Part shown: positions 47,216 to 57,370 of the stretch, piece by piece
How the letters are laid out: each line of letters begins with the position of its first letter
How positions within the stretch are numbered: position 1 is the stretch's first letter
Source: Zizania palustris
Lineage: Eukaryota > Streptophyta > Magnoliopsida > Poales > Poaceae
Length of the DNA stretch: 64,000 nt
Assembly: GCA_019279435.1 (NCBI GenBank)
Contig: JAAALK010000283.1
Span: forward strand, 4,960,001-5,024,000
Direction of reading: 5' to 3'
The notes under the pieces: generated by a model
Told to the model about the DNA's origin: nothing
Database searches by the model: none
The model's input: the letters and a program-made list of their open reading frames with translations, nothing else
Translations under genes and position numbers: made by a program

Positions 47216-47870
47216 AAGTGAGGCAGAAAAATACCAATTTTTTAAATTTGATAAGTTATGATGTATTTTTATTGTTAAAAAAATCAAGTTCAAACTAGAT
47301 TTTGCTTTCAAACCTCAGTCATTTCTTCTCTAAACCCTAATGCATCCCCGGAGAATCTCATGTTTCTTAATGAAATAAAAAAAGTAAAGTGAGGCAGAAT
47401 AATACCAATTTTAAATTTGATAAGTTATGATGTATTTTTATTGTTAAAAAAATCAAGTTCAAACTAGAATTTAAACATGAATAAAAAAGTCATGAAAATT
47501 AGAATAGAAATATAAAAAAATGTTTGGATGCTAGCAGCAAGGTTCGAACCTCAAACCGCGTGCAGCAAGGTTCGAACCTCGAACCGCATGGCACCAAAGC
47601 AACCCCCGCACCACTGCGCTACAAAGTGTTTCTCGACAGTAGAGGCAACATATGCTAGATAACCCCCGCCTCTCATAGTTGTGGCGGTCGGGTATGCTGA
47701 CGTCATCAGCCCGCCACTGCTATTCCTTTTAGTAGTGGCATCGAGCACCAGCGGCGGGCGGATTAGTAGTGGCGGGCTGGTGACGTCAGCATGCCCGCCA
47801 CTACTAAGAGAAAATAGCAATGGTGGGCGGATGACGTCATCATGCCCGCCACTGCTAATCCACCTATATA
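47216..47870. repeat. CACTA 3' duplicated units 3 and 4 with subterminal repeats
   Basis: A partial unit (47216-47345) and a full unit (from about 47390) repeat the pattern of 45956-46665, including the tRNA-like boxes at 47569-47621. They are followed by subterminal repeats with TGACGTCA at 47698-47705, 47781-47788 and 47832-47839. Confidence 0.75.
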
Positions 47871-48332
47871 AATATTTCGCTCCCGCCGTTTGAAAACCCT
47901 AAGCCCTAATCTTCTCCCGCCAATTACTACCGCTCCCAGTGCCCGCGCCGCCACCCTTGGAGCCCGTCGTTGTCGTCCCCGGACCCCTCGCCACCACCTC
48001 GGAGCCATCGTGTCGTCCTCGAAGCCCATCACCGGAGCCCGCGTCGGTGTACCTGGACCCCTCGTCACTGCCGTCCCCGTCCCCGACGCACGCCGCCATC
48101 CCCGTCCCGGAGCCCGCACCGCCACCCTCGGAACCCGTCGCGGTCGTCGCCCCGAACTCCGCCGGAGCCCACGTCGCTGTCCCCGGACCCCGCGCCGCCG
48201 TCCCCATCCCCGAGCGCACGCCGCCGTCCCCGTCCCCGAGCGCACACCGCCATCCCCGTTCATGTTGCTAAAAATTTCCCCTTTTCCAATTTTCTTTGAA
48301 ATTAATGCCCTGATTCAGACGAACATGCATGT
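47871..48332 (+). other. GC-rich segment after a TATA-like box, cut by gypsy M
   Basis: CTATATAAATA near 47865-47875 precedes a leader with AACCCTAAGCCCTAATC. A very C-rich stretch (CCCCGTCCCCGAG repeats) follows, in which all frames are open and Pro/Arg-rich. It could be a 5' exon of a second CACTA gene or another CACTA end. I do not assign a protein, because open frames on both strands are expected from the composition alone. The stretch ends at CATGT, the probable target duplication of M. Confidence 0.45.
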
Positions 48333-48827
48333 TGTTGGCGTAAAAGATTACGCTAACAGGTTTCTGTAGAAAAGAAACTAACAAACGAAGTGTTTGCGAA
48401 GCAAACTGTTCTAAGCCTCCGAAAGGATAATAGCTTAGAATAGTTCGAAAGTGTGTATTGAATCACTTGTAATCGGTCCTTATTACAGGATGAAATGGGG
48501 GGTATTTATAGGCCTGAACATTAAGGAAAAGACCTATTTACCCCTTTATTACAACCGACATTAAGGAAACTATTTAGTTTCCTTAATAGGGCTAAAATGG
48601 TAAAAGACTAATCTAATAGGATAGAAGATAAGTCTTCCATCTTAGCTGGCAGAAAAGATCCTGAAGGGCTTTGGTTCGAAGACATACTTCGAACCAATGC
48701 CTGCCTTCGGGCTTCGAACCAGGCTCCAAGCACCTTCGAAGATGGCCTTCGGACAATCTTCGAACTGGTTGGCTGTCTTCATGCTGCTTAGGCAATAACC
48801 CCGAAGATGAGATATTTTCCCCCAACA
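48333..48827 (-). repeat. 3' LTR of gypsy M
   Basis: This 495-bp LTR runs from TGTTGGCGTAAAAG to CCCCCAACA on the plus strand, with matching inverted ends TGTTGG/CCAACA. On the minus strand its TATA box is at 48504-48511. The first 26 bp can form a hairpin (GCGTAA-AAGA-TTACGC). The U3 is rich in TTCGAA words. Confidence 0.9.
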
Positions 48828-48838
48828 GTAGCCCCTCG
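48828..48838 (-). other. Polypurine tract of gypsy M
   Basis: On the minus strand CGAGGGGCTAC stands directly before the 3' LTR. The same tract in elements F and G confirms the minus orientation. Confidence 0.7.
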
Positions 48839-49044
48839 AATACGCTTCTCCGTTCGACCTGTAACGTTAGGAGAGCAGTATACGGAAAGAAAAGATAACC
48901 AATCATAGGGGTTATTGATTTTTGTTTTATCTTCGAAATACATGAAGACATGAACTTCGAATCAGTCATAAGGTAATTACTTTTCGAACTATCTTAGAAC
49001 TGACTCAGGAAGTTCGAAAGTCTTTTTGGACTTAGAAAATATAG

Positions 49045-49145
49045 CCGTTAGTTTCTGTTTCTAACGGAGTTATACAAGGCGTTATTTTCGGAGGAAAATA
49101 ACAGGCGGGAATGCGAAAGGGCAGAGACCAAACGGTAACAAACGG
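49045..49145 (+). promoter_or_regulatory. AACGG motif cluster upstream of the antisense gene
   Basis: Four AACGG words (one as CCGTT) occur at 49045, 49063, 49131 and 49141, just before the TATA box. ACTAACGGCTA (minus strand) is one base from the MSA consensus bound by three-repeat MYB factors. Function is inferred. Confidence 0.4.
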
Positions 49146-49156
49146 AAAGTTTAGGC

Positions 49157-49164
49157 TATAAATA
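49157..49164 (+). promoter_or_regulatory. TATA box of the antisense gene in M
   Basis: GGCTATAAATAAAG lies 148 bp before ATG 49305. The word GGCTATAAA is shared with the matching sites in F (38968) and G (62015). Confidence 0.65.
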
Positions 49165-49304
49165 AAGAACCTCAAAACTTTACCGATTACCTTTTCACTG
49201 CTTCTTCTCAGTCAAAAGCTTTTTAGCCCTTTGAGTTCTTGAGCCCTAGCTTTCGAGTTCTTAAGCTCTAATCTCCACTCTCTCAGATCGATCCAACAAT
49301 TGTG

Positions 49305-52300
49305 ATGGCGAAGACCAAAGGCTCTGCACCTCCTTCGACCTTGGCTCGTCAACAAGCGGCTGCGGCGGCGGCAGCGGCAACAGTGGCGGCGACGCCTTCG
49401 ATGCAGGCGACAACTTCCATGGCGGCAAAGGGAAAAAATCCCCAAATCCCCGATGTCCAAGGTCTGTGCCCACCCTCAACCAAATACTTGGATCAATCTT
49501 TTGAGTTGGGGCGGTCTACCTGCAAGAAAGAGTCTTTGGCAATCACAGCGGGGGGAAATATTAGTAATGGGGTTATGATTCGGAAGCCGGGCAAAGAATC
49601 AATTCCATCACCGAGACCCGGAGAAGTTGTAGTGTTCGAAGCTTTTTTTGAAGCGGGCTTGGGCCTTCCGGCTGTGGATTTTTTAGCCGAAGTACTTGAC
49701 TTGTTTCACGTGACCCTCCCCCAGCTGTCTCCGAATGCTGTAGCCAGGCTAGCTATCTTCGAATGGGCATTGAGAGCCGAAGGTTGTGAGGGGAGGGCTG
49801 AAATCTTTGCTGCGTTGCATAGAGCGACTTGTCAGCCAAAGACCTTCGTAGGCTCCGGAGGTGAGAAAGTGGTAGTTTCCTTCGGAAGCATCAATTTTAG
49901 GCTTCGTGATGAATATGCCCTGCAATTCCCCGCCAAGGCCATCAATGCTAGATGGTACACCGATTGGGTTCTGAGGTGGTTTTATGCCGAAGTTGGAGTG
50001 GGTAGTCCTCTGGCCGGTCCCCTCAAGGAAATCCAGTTCCGGAAAGAAGCCTTAGTGCAACCCGACGAAGGCCAACTCGAAGCTCGCCTCAACTTGCTTC
50101 AGAAAATCAGCAAAAGGTTGAGCATGCGGGACTTAGCCGAAGAGTTCATCGGACTTCAAATTCCTCCGCTGATGGCCAACTGGCCTATCGCCTTCGAAGA
50201 TGACTCGGAAGGCGGTCTTCGCAAGATAAACTATACTTCAAGCCCTGCAGGTATCTTCGAAACCAACATACGTAGTACATATTTACTTCGAAGAAAGATT
50301 AACTTGAATTATTTTTTAGCTTCTTCAGCCCCTATTACTTCAGAGCAGATTGTAAGGGCTTCGGAGAAGATTTTGGGTGCTCCAACTCCGTCAGAAAAAG
50401 AATGGCGAATCAAATTAGTCGGAAGTTGGGAGCGTTTTAACAGAGTATGGGGAATGTTGGAGTTGACTCCACCCCCTCTGACAGACTGGGTGCCTCAGGA
50501 GAAAGGTCCCAAGAAAAGAGTAGCCGAAGCTGGAGTTTCAGATTCAGCAAAGACTCCGGTGAAGAAGGTGGCTCGGAAGCCAAAAAATCTCGCACCTTCG
50601 GATCCTGCTCCTTCAAGCTCAAGAACCTCACTTTCTGGTTCTAAAGAGGATGAAGGTATTTTACTAGTAAAATTAATTGATGAAGATGCAACTCAACGAA
50701 GTATTCTCATTGAAGATACTGCAGGTATTCCGGAACTTCAAGCTAACATCGAAGAAGTAAGAGCTCCGGATACCCAAGAAGAACAATTTGAAGCCCCTAT
50801 GGGTGTAAATGAGGCCGAAGTGCTTGCGAACATACCGGAGTCTGGAGATAATGCTGATCAACCAATGACTTCGGTAGTTCAAGAAGATACAACTCAGGCC
50901 GAAGTTCCTGTGAACGAAGGTGGGATCGAAGTCACTATGGCTTCGATTCCTGAAGAAGTAACAAGGACTCCGCAGGACGATGCTCCTGCAGTCCAAGATT
51001 TAACGGCTGATTCGGACGAGGATTATACTTTTGATCCTCCGATCAGTCCTGTACTCGATATTCCAGAGAATGTCGAAGGTAAATTCTGCATAATTTTTAT
51101 CGATTTTTTGCAAAATTATACAATGTATAATATTTCTGTTTTCGCAGAACCTCCTGTTGTCGAAGTATCCCTCGAAGATACAATTCAAAGACCTTCGACA
51201 ACTTCAGGGCCGCAACCGGGAGTTGCTCTACCGGGGCCTGGAAGAGGAAAAAGACACATCGAGCCTCTCCCTGCTCAAGGATCGACTTCATCTGAGTCAA
51301 CAGATGAAAGTGAATCGACTGAGGGGAGGCCATCTTCAGAAGTTCCAAGGGCCTCGGAAGAGCCCTCCGGACCTTCGCTAAGCAGGGCTGACCAAAAAGC
51401 TTCAAAACTGCTCCCTCTCATAACTCCTTTTTTGGAGGAGAAAACCGGGCTTGGGACTTTGGTTAAACCTTTGGGTGAAGCCAGTCGCCAAGTCGGGGAA
51501 ACTGAACTGGTAGCCCGCTTAAGCAGAGTGAAGGGTTCGGAGCTTAACCTTGCTGTGGAAAGAGCAGCTTATCAGGTATAAAGCATCTTCGAACCAAATA
51601 GCAAATTACATATGAATAATTTCTTATTTCATTTTTTCTTTTTCTTAGCAAGCAGTCTTAGCCCGCGCTGCAGCTTTATCAAGCGAAAATGAAATTGCTC
51701 AACTTCGGGAAGAGAACGAAACTCTTCGAAGGAATTTTAACTTCTCCGAAGGTCGAGTAGCTCAAATGGACAATGTAATCTTAGCAGAGCGAAGGGCTAG
51801 GCAAAGCTTGGAGGCTGCAAAGAAAGAGCTCGAAGCAGAAAGAATTGTGCTTCGAGCGGAGATTGAAAGACTGCGGACGGAGGATGCTGCGAAGGGCTCC
51901 GCACTTGTAAGGCTACAAGAAGAAGCTGGCCAACTCCGGACTCAAAAGAATGTTTTGACTACGGAGAACGCTAGAATCTCCGGAGTTTTGACTGAAACAA
52001 CTTCGGCTAAGGATGTGCTTATTGAAGAAAAGGTTAAGTCCGAGAAGGTGGCTTCGGAGGTCATCGAACAAATGTTAGGTGTCTTGGAGTACTTTGGTAC
52101 TACTGGATCACTACCTTCGGATGACAATGTAACTCTGCTGCGCCGGCTAAAGAGGATCCAAGGAGCAGCGAAGCAAATGAAAACGGCAGGCATACGTTAT
52201 GGAGAACTCTCCGGACAAGTGTCTGCCCTTGGAATACTTCGCTACTACGAGGATTTGGGCCGAACAATCACTCCGAGCGCAGAGGGCTCTATCATCTTCG

Positions 52301-53039
52301 ACGACGACCGACTTCTAAAACCTTCCGAAGGTGTAGCTGCTGCTTGGCGAGCCTTCCAAACTTCATGGAGAGCCGAAGGTCGATCTGCGATCAAGGCTTG
52401 GATTGATGAAGGCCAACGCCAAAAGCAAGTTCGGAGCCAAGCTTCGAGCAGTCAGCCTCCTCCGAACCCGCAGGTTTAGGATTATTTAGGATTTTTTGAT
52501 TATGTAAAGCTGATGCTTGTAAATATTATCAATGAAAATCTTGTTTGTCATATTTTTAGGCTTTGCCTCTTATGGAAGATATCGAAGTGTTAGAGCTTAA
52601 CAGCGAACTTCGCTCACTGTGGAACACCTTCGAACTTCTAAAGAGTTATAAACGTCCTCGATTCCTTATCCCTCGAGATGACTCCGGCGTTATTGCGCCC
52701 GAAGTAATCAAAGACATATTGTCTTATATTAAAGAGGAAAATAAAGAGAGCGACGCAAACACCTCGTCTTCTGAAGACACTAATTGGTCCGAAGACGAAA
52801 GTGAAGCCCAAAATAAAAGATCTGAAGATCTTAGAAGCTGGGAAAGAAGCCCCGAGCGACTTCGAACTTGGGCCGAGCTTCAACAAGAGCAGAAGGATTT
52901 TAGAGCTTCGAAGGGGAGGAAGAGAGTTAAACGTAAAGTTCTTAGAACTTCCGATGTTGGAACTAGCCGTTCCACCCCTGGCTCTCGGGACCGAAGAGGT
53001 CTCCGATTCCTTCTTGGTATAGATACCAATTTTTCATAA
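49305..53039 (+). CDS. Five-exon antisense gene of gypsy M (extra ORF)
   Basis: Exons 49305-50250, 50320-51078, 51148-51575, 51649-52473 and 52560-53039 join in frame to 1145 codons. All four introns are GT-AG and 69-86 bp long. The two first introns are 69 bp and free of stops, so the frame also reads through them. Residues about 105-235 (VVVFEAFF, LFHVTLPQLSPNA, ARLAIFEWAL and FGSINFRL) match the putative gypsy-type-transposon family I recall as PF04195. Residues 440-620 are acidic, 712-930 form a coiled coil, and the end reads RGLRFLLGIDTNFS. The start has an Ala-rich run. No catalytic motif is seen and the role is unknown. Unlike pol in the same element it has no stop or frameshift. Confidence 0.8.
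50251..50319 (+). other. Intron 1 of the antisense gene
   Basis: It starts CAG|GTATCTTC and ends ATTTTTTAG. Element F has a 91-bp intron at the same place (39975-40065, GTAAGC to TTTTAG). Confidence 0.75.
51079..51147 (+). other. Intron 2 of the antisense gene
   Basis: It starts GTAAATTC and ends TTTTCGCAG, and is AT-rich. The F counterpart is 40768-40846. Confidence 0.75.
51576..51648 (+). other. Intron 3 of the antisense gene
   Basis: It starts GTATAAAGC and ends with a T-rich tract and TTCTTAG. It is the first intron that must be removed to keep the frame. Confidence 0.75.
52474..52559 (+). other. Intron 4 of the antisense gene
   Basis: It starts GTTTAGGA and ends ATTTTTAG. The F copy has GTCTAGCT to CTTTTAG at 59018-59107 in the same position, which supports splicing rather than chance. 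Confidence 0.75.
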
Positions 53040-54087
53040 TGTAATCTGTAAACACATTTGTTTCAATAATGAATGTCGATTTAAAATTGTCTCCATATTA
53101 CTAGCCCCTCTTTGGGTATAAGCAACTTCGAACTGTATTCAAAGATGGTTATACGCAAAGAAAAAACTTCGGAGTACAATTTTTCTTGGGGGTTCGGAAC
53201 CCCTCTGTCGTTTTAAAGATCTTTTGAAATCTTATGAAATGTCTTCGACCTTTATAGTCAGAAGAATGGTAACTTGGTACCTTTGTTTGCTTTGCGAAAG
53301 AAATCAATTAAGATAACTTCGAGGACACTTTATTGTCCTAAAATTTGTCACTTTGGACTTATAAGAACAGACATTCGAAGCTTATGGCTTAAATGCTGTT
53401 TTGCTTTAGCCAGCTTCGACTGTTTTTTGCGGAAATCTACCAGCCGGAGCTTGGATTTCGCAGAAATTATAGTCACTTTCGACTATTTTTGCTGAAGTCT
53501 ACCAGCCGGAGCTTGGACTTCGTAGAAACTGTAGCCACCTTCGGCTATTTTTGCAGAAGTCTACCAGCCGGAGCTTGGACTTCGCAGAATTTGGCCACTT
53601 GGGCTCTTTTTTGCAGAAGTCTACCAGCCGGAGCTTGGACTTCGCAGAATTTGGCCACTTGGGCTCTTTTTTGCAGAAGTCTACCAGCCGGAGCTTGGAC
53701 TTCGCAGAATTTGGCCACCTTCGGCTCTTTTTACGGAAGTCTGACAAGCTGCAGCTTGGACTCCGCAGATTTTGGCCACCTTCGGCTCTTTTTACGGAAG
53801 TCTACCAGCCGAAGCTTGGACTCCGTAGAATGTGGTATTGGCTCTTTTACGGATGCCTACAAGGTATTAGCTTGGGCTCCGGATGTATTTCAGCCACCAC
53901 GCCGGAGGCTTCGACTTTATGGGTACGAAGTCCGGAAATACCTCCCAGCTTGATAACACTTCCCTCTCGATCGACTTCCGTCCCAGCGCGTCCGCTCGGG
54001 AGACTAGGAGTGTCAAGGGGAAGGTTAAACCACAGGGTGTATGCTTTATTAATTTAGAGGTGATTACAAGCAAATTACAAGGAGCCC
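53040..54087. other. Spacer between convergent genes of M
   Basis: This non-coding stretch separates the stop of the antisense gene (53039) from the stop of pol (54088). It contains the tandem repeat at 53437-53880. No other feature is seen. Confidence 0.7.
53437..53880. repeat. 60-62 bp tandem repeat, about 7.5 copies
   Basis: Copies begin with CTACCAGCCGGAGCTTGGA at 53437, 53499, 53561, 53621 and 53681. Diverged copies start at 53741, 53802 and about 53857. The two copies from 53561 to 53680 are almost identical. Tandem arrays in this 3' region are known from Tat/Ogre elements and can seed satellite DNA. Confidence 0.92.
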
Positions 54088-55590
54088 TTATGCGAAGTAT
54101 CGCTTTAGATGCTCCGCATGCCAAGTGTGTGCTAATTCTTCACCTTCTAAATTAGCTAATTTAAATGAACCAGGGCGCCCCGAGCGGACGATTAGATATG
54201 GACCTTCCCATTTATTGCCTAGCTTCCCTGGTGCTATGATGCTTCGTAGAACAAGATGACCCGGCCTTAACTCGTTGAGCTTAACCTTTGGGTCATACCA
54301 AGTCTTCGTCTGCTGATGATACTTTGATAAATTAGCTACAGCTCGAAGCCTTGTCTCTTCTGACAAATCTAACGAAGCTTGTCTTTCTTCTTCGATGTCT
54401 GGTTCGGTGCTGCGAAGTGATCCCCCTTTGAGCTCCGTTGGAGTCATAGCTTCATCTCCGAATAGTAGTCTGAACGGAGTAAAACCTATGGACCTTGTTT
54501 GCGTAGTCCGAATGGACCACAGAATCTTCGGAAGCTCTTCGGTCCACAGTCCCTTTGATAGTCCTACTATTCTTCGATTTAGCCCTGATAAGATATTTCC
54601 ATTGGCTCGCTCAACGGCTCCATTCGACTGAGGATGTCTCACTGCAGCAAAACATAGTTGAATGCCTAGGTCTTCGCAAAACTTCCTGAAGGGTTCTGCG
54701 TCGAACTGTGTTCCATTATCAACTGTGAGATATCTAGGCACTCCGAACCGACAAATAATGTTCTTCCAAAAGAATTTCTGTACATTATTCGAAGTGATAG
54801 CTGTTAAGGGCTCTGCTTCGACCCACTTAGAAAAATATTCGATAGCTACCACTGCGAACTTCAGATTTCCCTTTGCTAACGGAAAGGGACCAATTAGATC
54901 CATACCCCATCTGGCCATAGGCCATACCGGAGCAATGACTTGAAGAGCTGTTGGTGGGCGATGACTCCGTCGACCCATCCACTGGCATCCTTGACAAGTG
55001 CGGACCAAGCTCTCCGCATCAGCTGTTATTGTGGGCCAATAAAGCCCCTGGCGAAGTGTTTTTCCTGCCAGAGCTCTAGGGGCTAAATGACTTCCACAAA
55101 GGCCTTCGTGAATTTCTCGAAGAATTTCTTGGCCTTCGGCTTGAGATATACATCGGAGTAGAAGGGAACATACTCCGGCCTTGTATAAAATACCGTTGAT
55201 TAACTGATAGTTTCTTGCTCTGAGCTTTAATCTTGACAATTGGGGCTCTTCGGGCAAATTTGTTCCTCCTTGCAAGAGTTCTATGATTGAATCTTTCCAA
55301 TCTGCACTAGGAATGCAGAGAATCTCTGTAGAAGCAACTTGTGGCACCGAAGGTATATTGAGCTCCTCATAGAAAGCTTCGTCAGGCACATCCACAGCTC
55401 CGGCAGCAGCCTTCGCTAAAATGTCCGCTTGCACGTTTTCAGCTCTTGGTATACTCCGAATGGAAATACCCTTGAAATGTGCTTCGATCTTGCGAATTTC
55501 TTCCAAGTACTTTGCAAGCTGTGGATGTCGGACTTGAAAACTCTTATCTACGTGCCCTGCTACTATCTGAGAATCTGTTTTTTATAATTA
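54088..55590 (-). pseudogene. Gypsy M second RNase H end and integrase
   Basis: On the minus strand, the integrase frame (472 codons, 55506-54088) carries the zinc residues in HEGLCGSH and CQGCQ, and the DDE residues in MDLIGPFP, LTVDNGTQF and AVERANGN. It then carries a C-terminal KWEGPY segment. Integrase itself is open and its catalytic residues are present. It is joined upstream to the second RNase H tail (IPRAENVQADILAKAA). It is called broken because frameshifts lie just upstream, but this domain alone looks intact. Confidence 0.9.
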
Positions 55591-56427
55591 TCCTTGTAGC
55601 CCCTAGAGCACGTGCTTTCCGGAGTCCCAATAATATTCCTTCGTACTCCGCTATATTATTGGTAGACTTAAAGTTGAGTCTTGCGGAGTACATTGCTCTT
55701 TGTCCTGACGGTGAAATTAATACTGCCCAATGCCTGCTCCGGATGCTTGAAACGCCCCATCGGAGTAAATAGTCCAAACTCCGTCATCTGATTTCTCCGG
55801 AGTCAACTTCGCAGGTGGAGTCCACTCTGCTACGAAGTCTGCTAGGACTTGAGATTTAATAGCTGTCCTTTCCAGGAAAGATATGCCGAAGGGTGCTAGT
55901 TCTACTGCCCACTTTCCAATCCTTCCAGTGGAATCTTTGCTTCGGAGCATATCTCCTAAAGGATACGAAGTTGGTACAATTACATTGTGAGCTAAAAAAT
56001 AATGTCTTAGCTTCCTCGAAGCCATTATCAGAGCATAAACGAACTTCTCAAGTTCGGAGTATCTTGTCTTCGCTCCTGACAATGCTTCGGATACAAAATA
56101 GACAGGATTTTGGACCAACTTCCCATTGATATCAGCTTCTCTGACAAGGACTGCGCTGACTGCTGAGCCTGTGGCTGCAAGATACAGAAGTAGGGTTTCG
56201 TCCGCAATAGGCACCGTAAGTGTAGCAAGATTGCTGAGATAATCTTTAATATCTTCGAAGCTTTTCTGACACTCCGGTGTCCATGCAAAATCTTCGGACC
56301 CTTTCAAAGCTTTAAAGATTGGCAAGCTCCTCTCCGCAGACCTTGATAAAAACCTGCTAAGTGCGGCCAGACGTCCGGTCAACTTTTGCACTTGCTTTAC
56401 ATTCTCCGGAGGAGCCATCTTCTGCAA
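55591..56427 (-). pseudogene. Gypsy M RNase H and archaeal-like RNase H
   Basis: On the minus strand the first RNase H (LYLAATGSAVSAVLV, RKLRHYFLAH, GRIGKWAVEL) lacks the usual catalytic aspartates, as in other Tat elements. The second RNase H (YSDGAFQASGAG, STNNIAEYEGILLGL) keeps its acidic residues. One-base frameshifts near 55725 and 55590 break the frame. Confidence 0.9.
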
Positions 56428-57370
56428 GCGCAGTTATTTGAGTAGGGCTAGCTTCAATTCCCCTTCTTGAAACTAAGTACCCTAACAACTTTCCAGCCTT
56501 AGCTCCGAATATACATTTTTCGGGGTTAAGGCGGATCCCACATGCCCGAAGGCTATTGAATGTTTCTGCTAAGTCTAGGCTATGTTGGTGCTTTAAAGCA
56601 CTCTTTATTACAATATCATCCATATAGGCCTCCACATTGCGACCTAGTTGATGACCTAGAGCCTTAGCAACTAATCTTGAAAAGGTAGCCCCGGCATTTC
56701 TTAGGCCGAAGGGCATTCTTACATAGCAGAAGACTCCCGAAGGAGTTACAAAGCTCGTCTTGATTTCATCTTCGCGCTTCAACCATATTTGATGATAACC
56801 GGAATACGCGTCGAGGAAGCTTAGTAACTCCGAACCTGCAGTGGAGTCAACTAGTTGATCAATTCGGGGCATGGGGTAGGGGTCACGTGGGCACGCTTTA
56901 TTCAAAGATGTGAAATCAATGCACATGCGCCACTTTCCGGAGGACTTCTTCCTGACGAAGACTGGGTTGGCTAACCACTCTGTATGGGCCACTTCTCTGA
57001 TAATCCCAGCCTTCAACAGTTTCTCAACTTCGTCCTTAGCTAGAGCAGCTCTCTCTGCGGACATCTTCCGGAGCCCTTGTCGAACAGGCCGGGCCTTCGG
57101 GTTTACAAGCAAGCTGTGCTCAATAATATCCCGATCGACTCCGGTGATATCTTCGTCAGACCAAGCGAAGACATCCAAATTTTCTTCTACGACCTTTTCC
57201 AAGGAAGTTGCAACTTCGGGAGGTAAATCTTTACCAAATTGAAAAGTGTATTTTTTTACCATCTTTGACAATGACCTTCGTTGCAATCTCTCCTTCGGGA
57301 CTTGGTCTTGGAAATGACTTCTTCGAAGCTTCGGAGGAGGCTGAAAAAATTTCTCCATTATCTTGGACAT
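56357..57370 (-). pseudogene. Gypsy M reverse transcriptase
   Basis: The minus-strand frame holds all reverse transcriptase blocks: CIDFTSLNKACP, SFLDAYSGYHQI, MPFGLRNAGATF and the YMDD box in EAYMDDIVIKS (about 56625). It has 337 codons without internal stops. The frame is lost at about 56425, entering RNase H, and at about 57245 in a T-rich run toward protease. Confidence 0.92.

Larger units (their letters stand above)
41645..48332 (+). mobile_element. CACTA (En/Spm-type) DNA transposon, right end cut
   Basis: It starts with the terminal CACTACTACAAA at 41645. Many subterminal copies of GCCCGCCACTA in both orientations follow to about 41900. A TNP2-type transposase gene follows, then duplicated 3' units with more subterminal repeats (46250-46345 and 47680-47870). 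No closing TTTGTAGTAGTG terminus is seen before the gypsy M insertion at 48333, so the right end is missing or lies in the assembly gap. The preceding GAG could be one copy of the 3-bp target duplication. Confidence 0.88.

Noticed and set aside
46143..47621. Functional tRNA genes
   Set aside because: Box A and box B spacing fits, but the arms do not fold into a proper cloverleaf by eye and the units are embedded in transposon repeats. Kept only as a tRNA-like finding.
47763..48369. Several long overlapping open frames on both strands near 48 kb
   Set aside because: All frames are open because the stretch is extremely C/G-rich. The encoded Pro/Arg/Gly repeats match no family and the frames conflict with one another.
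53393..54057. Repetitive open frames over the 60-bp array
   Set aside because: Near-60-bp periods keep frames open by chance. The repeated peptide is a by-product of the tandem repeat.
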